NCBI RefSeq assembly: GCF_039595395.1
Contig: NZ_JBCNLP010000006.1
Coordinates: 1,927,001 to 1,991,000 of the forward strand
From: Novosphingobium sp.
GTDB taxonomy: Bacteria; Pseudomonadota; Alphaproteobacteria; Sphingomonadales; Sphingomonadaceae
Direction of reading: 5' to 3'
Length of the DNA: 64,000 nt
The notes under the pieces are model-generated. The model was not told the origin of the DNA. It saw only the letters and a list, made by a program, of their open reading frames with translations, and ran no database searches. Both the position numbers and the translations under genes were made by a program. Position 1 is the stretch's first letter, and every line of letters starts with the position of its first letter. Shown here piece after piece: positions 42,685 to 51,507 of the stretch.

Positions 42685-43731
42685 TCACCTCCTCTCGGGT
42701 GCGATTTTCAGCAAGTTCAGACGAAAGAGGCTTTCCGCTGTCGCGATGATCGCCTCCTCGCGTGAGCGGGGATGCCAACCGAGCAGGCGCCTGGCTTTGT
42801 CGCCGCTGGCGTTCATATCGGCACCAAGCTGCCAGACGATGCCCCGCATTGCCGGATTGAACAGGGCCACAACGCGAATAAACCAGTTCGGCAATACGCG
42901 CGCGCGCACCTTGTCTGCGGTAGGACCCATGCGAGTCTTCAGCAATCCTGCGATCTCTGCCAGCCACAGGCTTTTGCCTGTGGTCGCGAGGAAACGTTCG
43001 CCCCGTGCGGCAGGATCCGTCATCGCGCGGATATGGAGGTCGGCGACATCGCGCACGTCAACCACGCAGGTGTTGATCTTCGGGCAACCCGGTTGCCCGT
43101 CGAGCATGTTCTTGATCAGGCGGATCGAATGCGAATAGTCAGCGCCAAGAGCCGGGCCAAGAACAGTCACCGGATTGACAGTGGCAAACTCGAGGCCATC
43201 CCCTTCCCGCTCGATAAAATCCCACGCGGCGCGCTCGGCCAGCGTCTTCGATTTCTGGTACGGCGCGATATTGCCCGACAGGTCGCTCCAATCGGTCTCG
43301 TCAAAGGGGCGGGTGCGAGGCTCCGCTCGTCCGCCTGCCATTGCCCCGAAGGCCGAAGTGAGCACCACGCGCTTGACGCCCGCATCACGCGCCGCCCGCA
43401 GTACGCGCAGGTTTCCCTCGACCGCGGGCCTCACCCAATCTTCCTCACTCACTTGATCGCCCGATGGCGTGGGCGAAGCGCCATGGATCACATAGGTGCA
43501 AGCGGCCGCCGCCTCCGACCAGCCCGCATCGGACATGAGATCAGCCTCGACGAAGGAAAGGCGGCCTGCCGGCTCGGCGCCACCGGTTCTCAGATTATCC
43601 AGCACCTCTTCTCGGCGCGCCAGCGTGCGCAGCGTTGTCGTCACCCGGTAGCCATGCTCGAGCAGCGCCAGGATGCAATATTGCGCGATGAAACCACTGC
43701 CGCCGGTCACCAGCACTTGTTCGTCGGTCAT
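42685..43731 (-). CDS. NAD-dependent epimerase/dihydroflavonol-reductase-like SDR
   Basis: From ATG 43731, with GAAGGAA upstream, the protein is 348 residues. It is an extended SDR: VLVTGGSGFIAQYCILALLE (Rossmann), DLMSDAGW, YVIHGASPTP, and the catalytic YxxxK in PYQKSKTLAE, followed by VNPVTVLGPAL. It should reduce a ketone or aldehyde with NADPH. It is divergent from an AraC gene (43959), the likely regulator, and was followed by the truncated VOC gene. Confidence 0.9.
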   Translation of the reverse strand: MTDEQVLVTGGSGFIAQYCILALLEHGYRVTTTLRTLARREEVLDNLRTGGAEPAGRLSFVEADLMSDAGWSEAAAACTYVIHGASPTPSGDQVSEEDWVRPAVEGNLRVLRAARDAGVKRVVLTSAFGAMAGGRAEPRTRPFDETDWSDLSGNIAPYQKSKTLAERAAWDFIEREGDGLEFATVNPVTVLGPALGADYSHSIRLIKNMLDGQPGCPKINTCVVDVRDVADLHIRAMTDPAARGERFLATTGKSLWLAEIAGLLKTRMGPTADKVRARVLPNWFIRVVALFNPAMRGIVWQLGADMNASGDKARRLLGWHPRSREEAIIATAESLFRLNLLKIAPERR

Positions 43732-43958
43732 CTTGTTTCCTTCTTGCTTGCGATGCTCAACAGTCGATCCTGGCGGGGTCGCGATTGCCCGCAACCTTGC
43801 CCGTCATCAGTGCCTCATCGATTGTCTGCATCTCGTGAGCGATCAGATCGATCTCAACGTCATGGAAAGCCTTTCGCTTTCGCGACGCGCTCACATACGG
43901 AGGACGAGCGATACGCAGAATACTTGATCGTCCGAGATACTTGCGTGATAGTCCGAAG

Positions 43959-44873
43959 ATGGTTGGTGAACCCTTTTCTGACATTCTCAAGCTGGCACGC
44001 GCGGAAACCCTGGTGACGGGCGGTTTCACTGCGGGCGGGCCTTGGTCGATCCGTTTTCCGCCGCCCAAGACGATCAAGTTCTTCGCGGTGGTAAAGGGCC
44101 GTTGCTGGGTCAGGCTCGACGGTGAGGCGCCGATAGAATTCACAGCCGGTGACGTTGGCCTCCTGTCCGCGCCTGTCGGTTTCGAGCTGGCCAGCGATCC
44201 CGCGCTTCCCGCAGTCGACGCGATGGAGCTTTTCTCAGGCGCCGGCAGGGCTGACGTCCAGATCGGAGATGGAAGCGACTTTGCCCATCTGGGCGGTCAC
44301 GTCCTTCTCGATCCCACAAGCGGCCCCGTCCTCGGCGATGTCCTGCCCCCCTGGATCCATGTTCGGGCCGATCGTCCCGAGGCCGGCAATTTTCGATGGC
44401 TGCTAGACCGAATGACCGAGGAACGTGGCGGTCACCTTCCCGGCGGCGATCTCGCTTCCGCTCAACTGGCGCAGTTGCTGTTCATCCAGATCCTGCGGGT
44501 CCACCTCGCGCAGACAGGCACCACCCGCGCCGGATGGCTGCGAGCGCTGGCTGATCCGGGCGTTGCTCCGGCCATCAGGCTGATGCACGGCGAGCCGGCG
44601 CGTGCTTGGCATCTGGAGGATCTGGCCCAGGCATGCGCCATGTCGCGAACATCCTTTGCGGCAAGATTCCGGGAGGTGGCGGGCGTGGCGCCCCTCACCT
44701 ATCTCACGAACTGGCGCATGCGCCTGGCAGAGCGCGCCTTGCGTGACGAGCCAAGGCGCCCGGTTGCCTTGATCGCCGGCGCGGTGGGTTACGCATCGGA
44801 GAGCAGCTTTAGCAACGCTTTCAAGCGCGTCACCGGCGCCTCGCCGCGATCCTTCAGAAACACTGGGGCCTGA
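43959..44873 (+). CDS. AraC-family regulator with N-terminal cupin
   Basis: The 304-residue protein begins at ATG 43959 (MVGEPFSDILKLA); an upstream TTG at 43941 is less likely. Cupin_6 spans about residues 5-180 (FFAVVKGRCWVRLDGEAP, FTAGDVGLLSAP). The C-terminal HTH pair (WHLEDLAQACAMSRTSFAAR, VALIAGAVGYASESSFSNAF, KRVTGASPRSFR) is intact. It is the same class as the regulator at 15.8 kb, again beside an SDR-type gene. Confidence 0.92.
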   Translation: MVGEPFSDILKLARAETLVTGGFTAGGPWSIRFPPPKTIKFFAVVKGRCWVRLDGEAPIEFTAGDVGLLSAPVGFELASDPALPAVDAMELFSGAGRADVQIGDGSDFAHLGGHVLLDPTSGPVLGDVLPPWIHVRADRPEAGNFRWLLDRMTEERGGHLPGGDLASAQLAQLLFIQILRVHLAQTGTTRAGWLRALADPGVAPAIRLMHGEPARAWHLEDLAQACAMSRTSFAARFREVAGVAPLTYLTNWRMRLAERALRDEPRRPVALIAGAVGYASESSFSNAFKRVTGASPRSFRNTGA

Positions 44874-44957
44874 AGGCCAGCTTCGGCGTTCGGATCGTTG
44901 GGTAAGGCATAGGGCCCAGATCGACTTTGCCACATGCTGTCAGTCCCGGCGCAGGCA

Positions 44958-45353
44958 TCATCCCTCCACGAAGGCGATGAAGGTGGCAGAGACCAGATAT
45001 TCACGTACCGCGATGAGGCCGTTGCGAACCACGAACAGAAAGGGGAAGCGATTGACATAAGCGCCGCCAACTCTTGCATGGGCATGGATGCTGGTTTCGA
45101 TCGCGACCCGATCGTCTGACGCGGTGACACCGAGAACGTCGATTGCCATCGGGCCTGCCAGCCGAGGAGCGATCTTGTCCGCCACGAACCGGCCAAGCCC
45201 CTCGCGGTCGAACATGCCGCCGTTGGGCGACGGCGACATCAATTCGTAGCGCACGTCGGGCGCCAAGCGCGCGAAGGCATCCTCGCTTCGGCCAGCGTTG
45301 ATGTCCTCGAAGAAGCCCAGCGCGACCGTGCGCGGCGTTTCCGCGCTGCTCAT
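44958..45353 (-). CDS. SnoaL-like/NTF2-fold protein
   Basis: The 131-residue product starts at ATG 45353 with GGAGG in the end of the preceding gene. It has the NTF2/SnoaL pattern: VALGFFEDINAGRSEDAFAR, LAPDVRYELM, VNRFPFLFVVRNGLIAVREY. Members are often small isomerases or unknown proteins coexpressed with dehydrogenases. The preceding SDR stop is only 2 bases away, so the two form one leftward operon. Confidence 0.85.
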   Translation of the reverse strand: MSSAETPRTVALGFFEDINAGRSEDAFARLAPDVRYELMSPSPNGGMFDREGLGRFVADKIAPRLAGPMAIDVLGVTASDDRVAIETSIHAHARVGGAYVNRFPFLFVVRNGLIAVREYLVSATFIAFVEG

Positions 45354-45355
45354 CC

Positions 45356-46111
45356 TCAAGCCTCCTGCTGCTCATACCAGGGCGTGCCTGCATCCTCCTC
45401 CGCCACGTCGGTCGAACAGGCAAGTTTGCGTTGCGCCTCCAAGGCCTCGGCTCTTGCAGCATAGGCCTTCTTCGCAAGCGCATAGGCATCGCTGCCCAAC
45501 GCAAGACGCAGCGGCGCCGGCTCCTGCGCCACGCTGGCGATCATCGCATCGACCATCTTGGCCGGATCACCCGGCGACTTGATGCTTTCGTCATTGAGGA
45601 CGCGGTTGACCATCCGCGAGGGCGAAACATCATAGGCCGGGTTCATGGGGCCCACGGCAGCGCTGCGGTGGCGAAAATCGGTGCGCGCACCGCCAGGCTC
45701 AACAATGGTGCAGCCGATGCCAAACACCGCGACTTCCTGCGCCACCGCCTCGACGAAGCCCTCGATACCCCATTTGGTGGCATGATAGAGCGAGCCGCCG
45801 GGGAAGGCGACCTGGCCGCCCATGCTCGACACTTGCAAAATGCGCCCGCCATTTTGCGCGCGGAAATGAGGCAAGGCCGCGCGGATCACCTGGATCGAGC
45901 CGACCAGATTGGTCTCGATCTGATGGCGAAGCTGATCGTCGGTCACCTCTTCGGCCGCGCCCATCAGGCCATAGCCGGCATTGCTGACAAGCACATCGAT
46001 GCGCCCCAGAGCGCTCCATGCGCGATCGACCACGCCACGTATCGCATGGGTATCGGTCAGGTCGAGCGTCGCGAACCAGAGTTGGTCGCCGTAGCGCGCC
46101 TTGATGTAGGA
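45356..46111 (-). pseudogene. SDR oxidoreductase lacking its N-terminal cofactor motif
   Basis: The frame carries most of a classical SDR: KARYGDQLWFATLDLTD, SNAGYGLMG, VSSMGGQVAFPGGSLYHATK (catalytic Tyr and Lys), and TIVEPGGARTDF. The first 45 or so residues with the TGxxxGxG cofactor loop are missing. Homology begins at 46111, where a repeated operator sequence replaces the missing start. The open frame upstream (to TTG 46261) is chance sequence. Without the nucleotide-binding motif it cannot be active. It ends 2 bases before the SnoaL-like gene. Confidence 0.75.
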
Positions 46112-46146
46112 TGAGGCATCCTCATTTTTATAATGAGGTATCCTCA
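46112..46146. promoter_or_regulatory. Tandem operators flanking a TATAAT box
   Basis: Two copies of TGAGGyATCCTCA (46112-46124 with C, 46134-46146 with T) lie 22 bases apart, two helical turns. Each is a 5-bp inverted repeat around a 3-base centre. A TATAAT box (46129-46134) sits between them. This is the classic layout for a TetR regulator controlling its own and a divergent SDR promoter. Confidence 0.7.
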
Positions 46147-46171
46147 CTTTATCAAGCGAGATTGTTGCACC

Positions 46172-46375
46172 TTGTCCGATCAGCCCAGTTCGCCAACTCC
46201 CCGCAAGATCCGAGCCGACAGCGAGCGCAATCGCCAGCGACTGCTCGACGTGGCCAAACAAGCCTTTGCGGCGCGCGGCGCGGCAGCAAGTCTGGAACAG
46301 ATCGCGCGCGATGCCGGCGTGGCGATCGGGACACTGTATCCATCATTCAAAATGGACACAATTACACAAATTTAA
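46172..46375 (+). pseudogene. N-terminal fragment of a TetR-family regulator
   Basis: Probable TTG start at 46172 (LSDQPSSPTPRKIRADSERN), although the frame is open from ATG 46133, which lies in the operator. The TetR helix-turn-helix follows: RQRLLDVAKQAFAARGAAAS, LEQIARDAGVAIGTLY. After TLY, where YRHF is expected, the sequence turns AT-rich (from about 46340) and a stop comes at 46375. The ligand-binding domain is gone. Confidence 0.75.
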
Positions 46376-46660
46376 GAATAAAATCAAAAACTTTAGTCTT
46401 AACATCAACTAGTTATATCGAAATTTTAATTGAATTTAGCATTTTTCTATAAGTAGAAGCAATCCATATCTGTGCAAGAATAATATCACTCTTGCACTAC
46501 TGGCACCAAAATTTCGTTCGTTCAGCGGCTCAAAGTAAACCGTGGAAACCGGCCATCCGTTCAGGTGGTTCCAGTTCGGGTGTTACGGATGGAACCACCA
46601 CTCTGTGTAGACTTTGCCAGCATGTTCGGATCTGGATCATTGAGAATTGCCATGAACTGC
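46345..46660. other. AT-rich patch and gene-poor region at a deletion joint
   Basis: Positions about 46345-46480 are strikingly AT-rich compared with the surrounding GC-rich DNA and encode nothing recognisable. From about 46500 the composition returns to normal. A leftward frame near 46550-46665 reads LTDEQFMAILNDPDPNMLAK and looks protein-like, but it has no start and no known family. Confidence 0.6.
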
Positions 46661-47644
46661 TCATCCGTCAATGGATTGCGTCAACCGCTGCCAGTTGCCA
46701 TGCGCGAAAGCGGCCTTGTCCTCGCCGTCCAACCCGCAATTTTCAAGAAACCGCCGGGCATCCCCGCCGGCCCTGTATTGATAGGGAAAGTCAGTGGAGA
46801 ACAGCAGCCGGTCGCTGCCCACCACCGTGCGCGCGCGTTCGAGATAATGCGGCAGGACCATGCCGCTGCCCGTGATATGGAGGTTGCGGCGCAGATAGGT
46901 TGCAACGGGCTGCTCCAGCTCCGACACACGATCCATCACCGCCAGCCTTTCGGCATAAAACAGCACCATTTCGCCCCAATGGCCCAAAATCACCTGCAGA
47001 TCGGGGAGGCGGTCAAACGTTCCCGACAGCACCAGCCTCAGGAACTGGATCCCGGCGTCATAATGCCAGCCCAGCCCCGGTCCGGCGAAGTAGAAATCGA
47101 GCTGTGGGCCCAACCCTGAATAATAGGCCTCGCGCACCGCCGGCGGCGGCATGCGGGGGTGCAGCAGGATCGGCGCCTTGAGGCGCGCCGCGCTCTCGAA
47201 CATCGGGGCCAACGAAGGGTGGTCGAGATTGCGCGTGCCCACCCGCCCGCACAGCATCGTGCCCTTGAAGCCCAAGTCGCGGACACAACGCTCAAGTTCC
47301 AGCGCCGCTTCATCAGGGCACGCCACGGGCAAGGTGGCAAAGCCCTGAAACCGTGCAGGGTGGCGCGCGATGGCGGCGGCCAGCGCATCATTGGTACGGC
47401 GCGCCAGATCCACGCTGTCGTCCCCCAGATCATGCAACGCCGGGGTGGTAAGCGAGAGAACCTGAACATCGAGCCCGGTTTCATCCATCAACGCCAACCG
47501 CTCCTCGGCCAAGCTGGTCAACCGCCCCTCGATGGGGCCGCCGTGAAAGGCGACGCTGGGGTCATGTGCCGCTAGGCCAATGTCTTGCCAGGCCTGCGCG
47601 ACCTCCGGTGTAAGGAAATGTTCTTCGATGCCGATCAGATGCAT
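46661..47644 (-). CDS. Amidohydrolase-2 family decarboxylase-like enzyme (ACMSD/resorcylate type)
   Basis: From ATG 47644 the protein is 327 residues; upstream codons to 47698 are not family-like. Instead of HxH it begins IGIEEHF, the ExH metal site of gamma-resorcylate and 2,3-dihydroxybenzoate decarboxylases. Further ligands are H in ILLHPRMPPP, H in VILGHWGEMV and D in FSTDFPYQY. These indicate a metal-dependent non-oxidative decarboxylase of an aromatic or muconate-like acid. The gene is divergent from a LysR gene (47789), a usual partner for such catabolic genes. Confidence 0.85.
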   Translation of the reverse strand: MHLIGIEEHFLTPEVAQAWQDIGLAAHDPSVAFHGGPIEGRLTSLAEERLALMDETGLDVQVLSLTTPALHDLGDDSVDLARRTNDALAAAIARHPARFQGFATLPVACPDEAALELERCVRDLGFKGTMLCGRVGTRNLDHPSLAPMFESAARLKAPILLHPRMPPPAVREAYYSGLGPQLDFYFAGPGLGWHYDAGIQFLRLVLSGTFDRLPDLQVILGHWGEMVLFYAERLAVMDRVSELEQPVATYLRRNLHITGSGMVLPHYLERARTVVGSDRLLFSTDFPYQYRAGGDARRFLENCGLDGEDKAAFAHGNWQRLTQSIDG

Positions 47645-47788
47645 TGGAGGGCTCCTTGCTGGGGCCCGCGCCGGGCCGTACGCGACCCGTATGGCCACCG
47701 CTCACAGGCAGTGCCAGACGCAACGGATGCAAACTATCCTTGCACTAAACGCCTATCATGCACGACGCTATGGCCATACACTCATCCC

Positions 47789-48694
47789 ATGAATGACATC
47801 GACATGAACCTGCTGACCGCCCTCGATGTACTGCTGGCCGAATGCAGCGTCACCAGCGCCGCGCGCCGCCTGTCGCTGTCCACATCAGCCATGAGCCGGA
47901 CGCTGACCCGCCTGCGCGCGGCCATCGGCGATCCGCTGCTGGTGCGCGCCGGACGGGTGCTGGTGCCCACGCCCCATGCGCTGGCCCTGCGCGAGAGAGT
48001 GCGGCAGGCGCATCGGGATGCGCGCCTGTTGCTCAGCCCGCCCGCGCAGGCGCTGGACATCGCAAGGTTGGAGCAGACTTTCACCATTCGCACGGGAGAA
48101 GGATTTCTCGAACGCTTCATGGTGCCTCTGGTGCGGGGATTACGCGAAGCCGCACCTCACGTATTGCTGCGCTTCGCTCCCAAGCCGGACAAGGATGCGC
48201 GGGCCCTGCGCGAGGGGCTGATCGATCTGGACATCGGCGTTCCGGCGGACTTTGGGCCCGAATTGCGGACCCGCCTGCTGTTCCGCGACAGGGTGGTGGG
48301 GGCGGTGCGCGACGGGCACCCGCTGTTGGTCGGTACGATCACGCCGGAACGCTATGCCGCCTGCGACCATGTGGTGGCCTCGCGCCGTGGCGCACGTTCC
48401 GGCCCTGTCGATGAGGCGCTGGCCCAACTGGGGCTGGTGCGCAGGATCGCGGCCATCGTGCCCGGCTTTCCCGACGCCTTGCGGCTGGCGCGCCAGTCCG
48501 ATCTGGTCGCGCTGGTGCCGCGATCATGCCTTAATAGCGATCAGCAACTCGTCGGTTTTCCTTTGCCCATCGCCACGCCTGGCATCATTGTGTCGACGAT
48601 GTGGCACCCGCGTCTTGACGCCGATCCGGCCCACCGCTGGCTGCGCGATACAGTCCACGCCATCTGCCAGCAGGAAATTGGAAATGCTGAATGA
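47789..48694 (+). CDS. LysR-family regulator (NodD-like group)
   Basis: The ATG at 47789 gives 301 residues and is the family-typical start (MNDIDMNLLTALDVLLAECS). The helix-turn-helix (VTSAARRLSLSTSAMSRTLT) and IGDPLLVRAGRVLVPTPHAL are followed by the effector domain. It probably controls the divergent decarboxylase. The frame extends upstream to 47585 but that part runs antisense through the decarboxylase gene. Confidence 0.92.
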   Translation: MNDIDMNLLTALDVLLAECSVTSAARRLSLSTSAMSRTLTRLRAAIGDPLLVRAGRVLVPTPHALALRERVRQAHRDARLLLSPPAQALDIARLEQTFTIRTGEGFLERFMVPLVRGLREAAPHVLLRFAPKPDKDARALREGLIDLDIGVPADFGPELRTRLLFRDRVVGAVRDGHPLLVGTITPERYAACDHVVASRRGARSGPVDEALAQLGLVRRIAAIVPGFPDALRLARQSDLVALVPRSCLNSDQQLVGFPLPIATPGIIVSTMWHPRLDADPAHRWLRDTVHAICQQEIGNAE

Positions 48695-48906
48695 TCTCCG
48701 GACCTTGGGCAAAGAGATGTAGATCCCCCCCCAACATCGGCTACCAGATTGAGAATTGTTCACAAGCCCGCAATGGGCCCGATGGTCTCGCCCGGCGCCA
48801 GCACCTAGGCCAGCGTCAATTGAGCTGCTGGAGGGAGCCCTCGCCTTAAAACCAGACCTTTAGGAGCCTGGCCTGAGGCGTAGGAACCGGTCATTGGTTA
48901 ACGCTC

Positions 48907-49515
48907 TCATTTTATTCCTTCGGCGAGGCGCCGATTGAGGAATTCGTTGGCTTTCAGGTTTTCGCCCGAGAGATGGGTGTGCGTATCGTCCTCTTCTGGA
49001 AAAAACCGCGCCGTGCGCAGCACCACACAATGCAGGCCGTGCTCACTGGCATACAGGCGGCACAGACCTTCGGCGGCAAGCTTGGTCACGCCATAGATAT
49101 TTCGCGGCGCAAGCGGCCCGGCCCCCTCGTCAAGCCAGACGGCGGCGTCACCGGCTTCATCGCGAATGGCCCGGTTGATCATCAAGGACGTCGTCGATGT
49201 GAAGACAAAGCGATCATGGCCCGCTGCTGCGGCTGCCGCCAGCAAATTAAGCGTGCCGGTGACATTCACATCGATGAAGGCCTGCTCGGAATAGCGGTCA
49301 ATGTCCGGCTTGTGGAGCGCTGCGGCATGGATGACGGCATCAACCCCGCGATCAAAGGCGGCACGCACAACGCCGGGATCGGCAATCGAGCCAATATGAT
49401 CGGTGTCCGGCCCGGCGGCGATGTCCAACCCGGTCACGCGGTGCCCCGCCGCACGCAGGCGCGGAGCCAGAAACCGGCCAAGCCAACCGGAGGAGCCTGT
49501 CAAAAGAACATGCAT
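48907..49515 (-). CDS. NAD-dependent epimerase/dehydratase, C-terminally truncated
   Basis: This 202-residue extended SDR has VLLTGSSGWLGRFLAPRLRA, DAVIHAAALHKPD, TSTTSLMINR and the catalytic YxxxK in IYGVTKLAAE. Relatives are about 280-310 residues; this one ends NEFLNRRLAEGIK, so the substrate-binding part is lacking. No frameshift that would extend it is visible, so a deletion is likely. It may still bind NAD but is probably inactive. Confidence 0.7.
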   Translation of the reverse strand: MHVLLTGSSGWLGRFLAPRLRAAGHRVTGLDIAAGPDTDHIGSIADPGVVRAAFDRGVDAVIHAAALHKPDIDRYSEQAFIDVNVTGTLNLLAAAAAAGHDRFVFTSTTSLMINRAIRDEAGDAAVWLDEGAGPLAPRNIYGVTKLAAEGLCRLYASEHGLHCVVLRTARFFPEEDDTHTHLSGENLKANEFLNRRLAEGIK

Positions 49516-49677
49516 AACTTCAGCCGGCTAACAAGCGTATGCCGCAGTGTCAAAACCATCCTCGCCGCCGTAGCCGACGTTCTGGCGCCAAACATGTTTC
49601 GTTCAAACCTGCCATAGGTTCATTGGCCAAAACGCTTGCGGCATACCGCATCATCTCCCTCCTTACAGCGATCGACG

Positions 49678-50919
49678 TCAGGGAAAGAGCGAGAGGTCAA
49701 TGCCATTGCCCATGGCCTGATGCCCCTTATCGCTGGGGTGCAGATGATCGCCTGAGTCGAACTCGGGCTTGAACTGCGTCGGCTTGGCCGGATCGCCCAC
49801 CATGGCTTCAAAATCGATCACCGCATCCGGCTCGTGCGATGTGCGGATCCAGTGGTTGACTGCGTCGCGCATCGCCACTTTGGCTGGGGTTGAGGTGAGA
49901 GGATCAAAGGGATTGGGCGTCAGCGTGCCGAGATAGATCTTCACCGAGCGGGCATGGGCTCGCGCGATGATCTGGCGGTAGCCGGCGATGAGTTCCTCTG
50001 CCGTGATGTCCGGGTAATCGCCAAACAGGCTGTGACCGGAGAAATTGATGTCGTTGATGCCCTCAAGCAGGATGAGATGTGTCAAGCCATCAATCCGCAA
50101 CACATCCCGATCCAACCGTGCCACGCTGGCCGCACCCCACCCCGGCGAGAGCACCCGGTTGCCCGCGATCCCGGCATTCAACACCGTATAGCGCCCGCCG
50201 CCCTTGCGCGCCGCAAGCCTGCGCGCCAGCACTTCGGGCCAGCCATGCAGGGCATCCGGCCTGTCCTTGTTGCCATCGGTGATGGAATCGCCCAGCGCGA
50301 CAATGACATGGGGCGGCGCCTCGCTAAGCACTGAAGCGCCGGTGACCAGCGGCCTGCCCTTCATCCGGGCTGCTTGAGCAAGCGCGGTTTGCATGGCCTG
50401 ATTGCCCGGAGCAATCACGAAACCAGCCCCGCCGCGCCCTTCGTTCATCATTGGTGAGGCCAGCGCGGCGCTCACAATCAGCTCTGCGCCTGGCTTGACC
50501 GCCAGATCGACGGGATCGCTCAGAACGGGCGCGCCAACCGGGATCGTCACGCCGGCGGCGCCTCCGAACGTCAAAGCGTGCAGCGAGCCAGGGCGGGCAG
50601 CGAAAGCATCGCCTGCCACGCCGATCGAGGCCGCATTCAAACGCAGCGGCGCGGAACCCTCCTCATTCGACAGCCTGATGCGCAGCTTGCTTCCGGCCGC
50701 CTGCACGGTGATGCGATAGCGGACCGTGCCGGAAACCGGCTGGGGCGTCAGTTCGAGGCGCAATTTGTCTGCCGGCAAGTGCCAGTGCTCGGCGGCAAAT
50801 TTGACGAAGCTTTCCGATGCCGCTTCGTAAGTGGCTGGGCTGGACTCAAACGCCTCTCGCCACACGGGCTTGGCCTGCGTCGCACCGCTTGATATCGCCA
50901 AAGCCATGGCGCTGACCAT
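49678..50919 (-). CDS. Exported SGNH/GDSL esterase
   Basis: From ATG 50919 the product is 413 residues with a signal peptide ending near GATQA; a GTG start at 50946 would add 9 residues. An N-terminal beta-sandwich-like part (residues about 20-200) precedes the hydrolase with block I ALGDSITDG (Ser), block II NAGIAGNRVL, block III LLEGINDIN and block V GDHLHPSDKGH (Asp and His). It should be a secreted carbohydrate or lipid esterase. No cotranscribed gene is visible. Confidence 0.88.
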   Translation of the reverse strand: MVSAMALAISSGATQAKPVWREAFESSPATYEAASESFVKFAAEHWHLPADKLRLELTPQPVSGTVRYRITVQAAGSKLRIRLSNEEGSAPLRLNAASIGVAGDAFAARPGSLHALTFGGAAGVTIPVGAPVLSDPVDLAVKPGAELIVSAALASPMMNEGRGGAGFVIAPGNQAMQTALAQAARMKGRPLVTGASVLSEAPPHVIVALGDSITDGNKDRPDALHGWPEVLARRLAARKGGGRYTVLNAGIAGNRVLSPGWGAASVARLDRDVLRIDGLTHLILLEGINDINFSGHSLFGDYPDITAEELIAGYRQIIARAHARSVKIYLGTLTPNPFDPLTSTPAKVAMRDAVNHWIRTSHEPDAVIDFEAMVGDPAKPTQFKPEFDSGDHLHPSDKGHQAMGNGIDLSLFP

Positions 50920-50946
50920 GCACCGCTTCCATCCGTTTATGAGCAC

Positions 50947-51507
50947 AGAACCTTCCCAAAAATAGTATTAGCATTCTAATATCGCCCAAACGGAGGCTGC
51001 CGTCAATTCGTGGGCCAGCGTGAAAAATGCAAAATGGCGAAAGCCTTCGAAAACCCCGCAACCATACGCTTTCGGACCGATAGTCCTCCGTCTCTAATGG
51101 TGATTGGCTTCCCACAGACCCATAACTCCGCCTCCGCTGACAAACCCGACGTTCAGCGGCGCGGGCTGGGGCGTCGAAACCGGTCGTTTGTTCACCGGCC
51201 TCATCGTACGCTGGAATGCCGTGGGCTGGGACTTTTCCAACAGTCGCTTGCCATCCTGGGAATGGCCGAATCCGCCAAAAGCTGATGCCCACCTCTCAAG
51301 CCAAGAGGTCAGTCGATGGCAGAATGGTCCTGGGCACTGTAACGGAGCCTTACAGTGCCCAGAAGAATAGCTGCCCTTGGAAGGGGTGACCGGTCACCCG
51401 CCTTGAAGCCGGTTGATTTGGCAAGTCCGTTGGTTGGTTTGGTCACGGGCGTTTCCGCTTCCACTAGAAGCTAAGCGCATGGAGTTCACCTATACAATTG
51501 CGATCTC
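50947..51507. other. Intergenic region with one strong hairpin
   Basis: About 560 bases have only short shadow frames. The main structure is a 13-bp perfect stem-loop at 51330-51362. Confidence 0.6.
51330..51362. repeat. Perfect 13-bp inverted repeat with 7-base loop
   Basis: CTGGGCACTGTAA (51330-51342) and TTACAGTGCCCAG (51350-51362) pair perfectly around CGGAGCC. It could form a stable hairpin in RNA from either strand. There is no T-tract on either side, and it is about 150 bases beyond the end of the leftward LysR gene. Possibly a factor-dependent terminator or a mobile-element end. Confidence 0.6.

Noticed and set aside
48721..48732. C8 run after the LysR gene
   Set aside because: It is in non-coding DNA and does not affect any frame.
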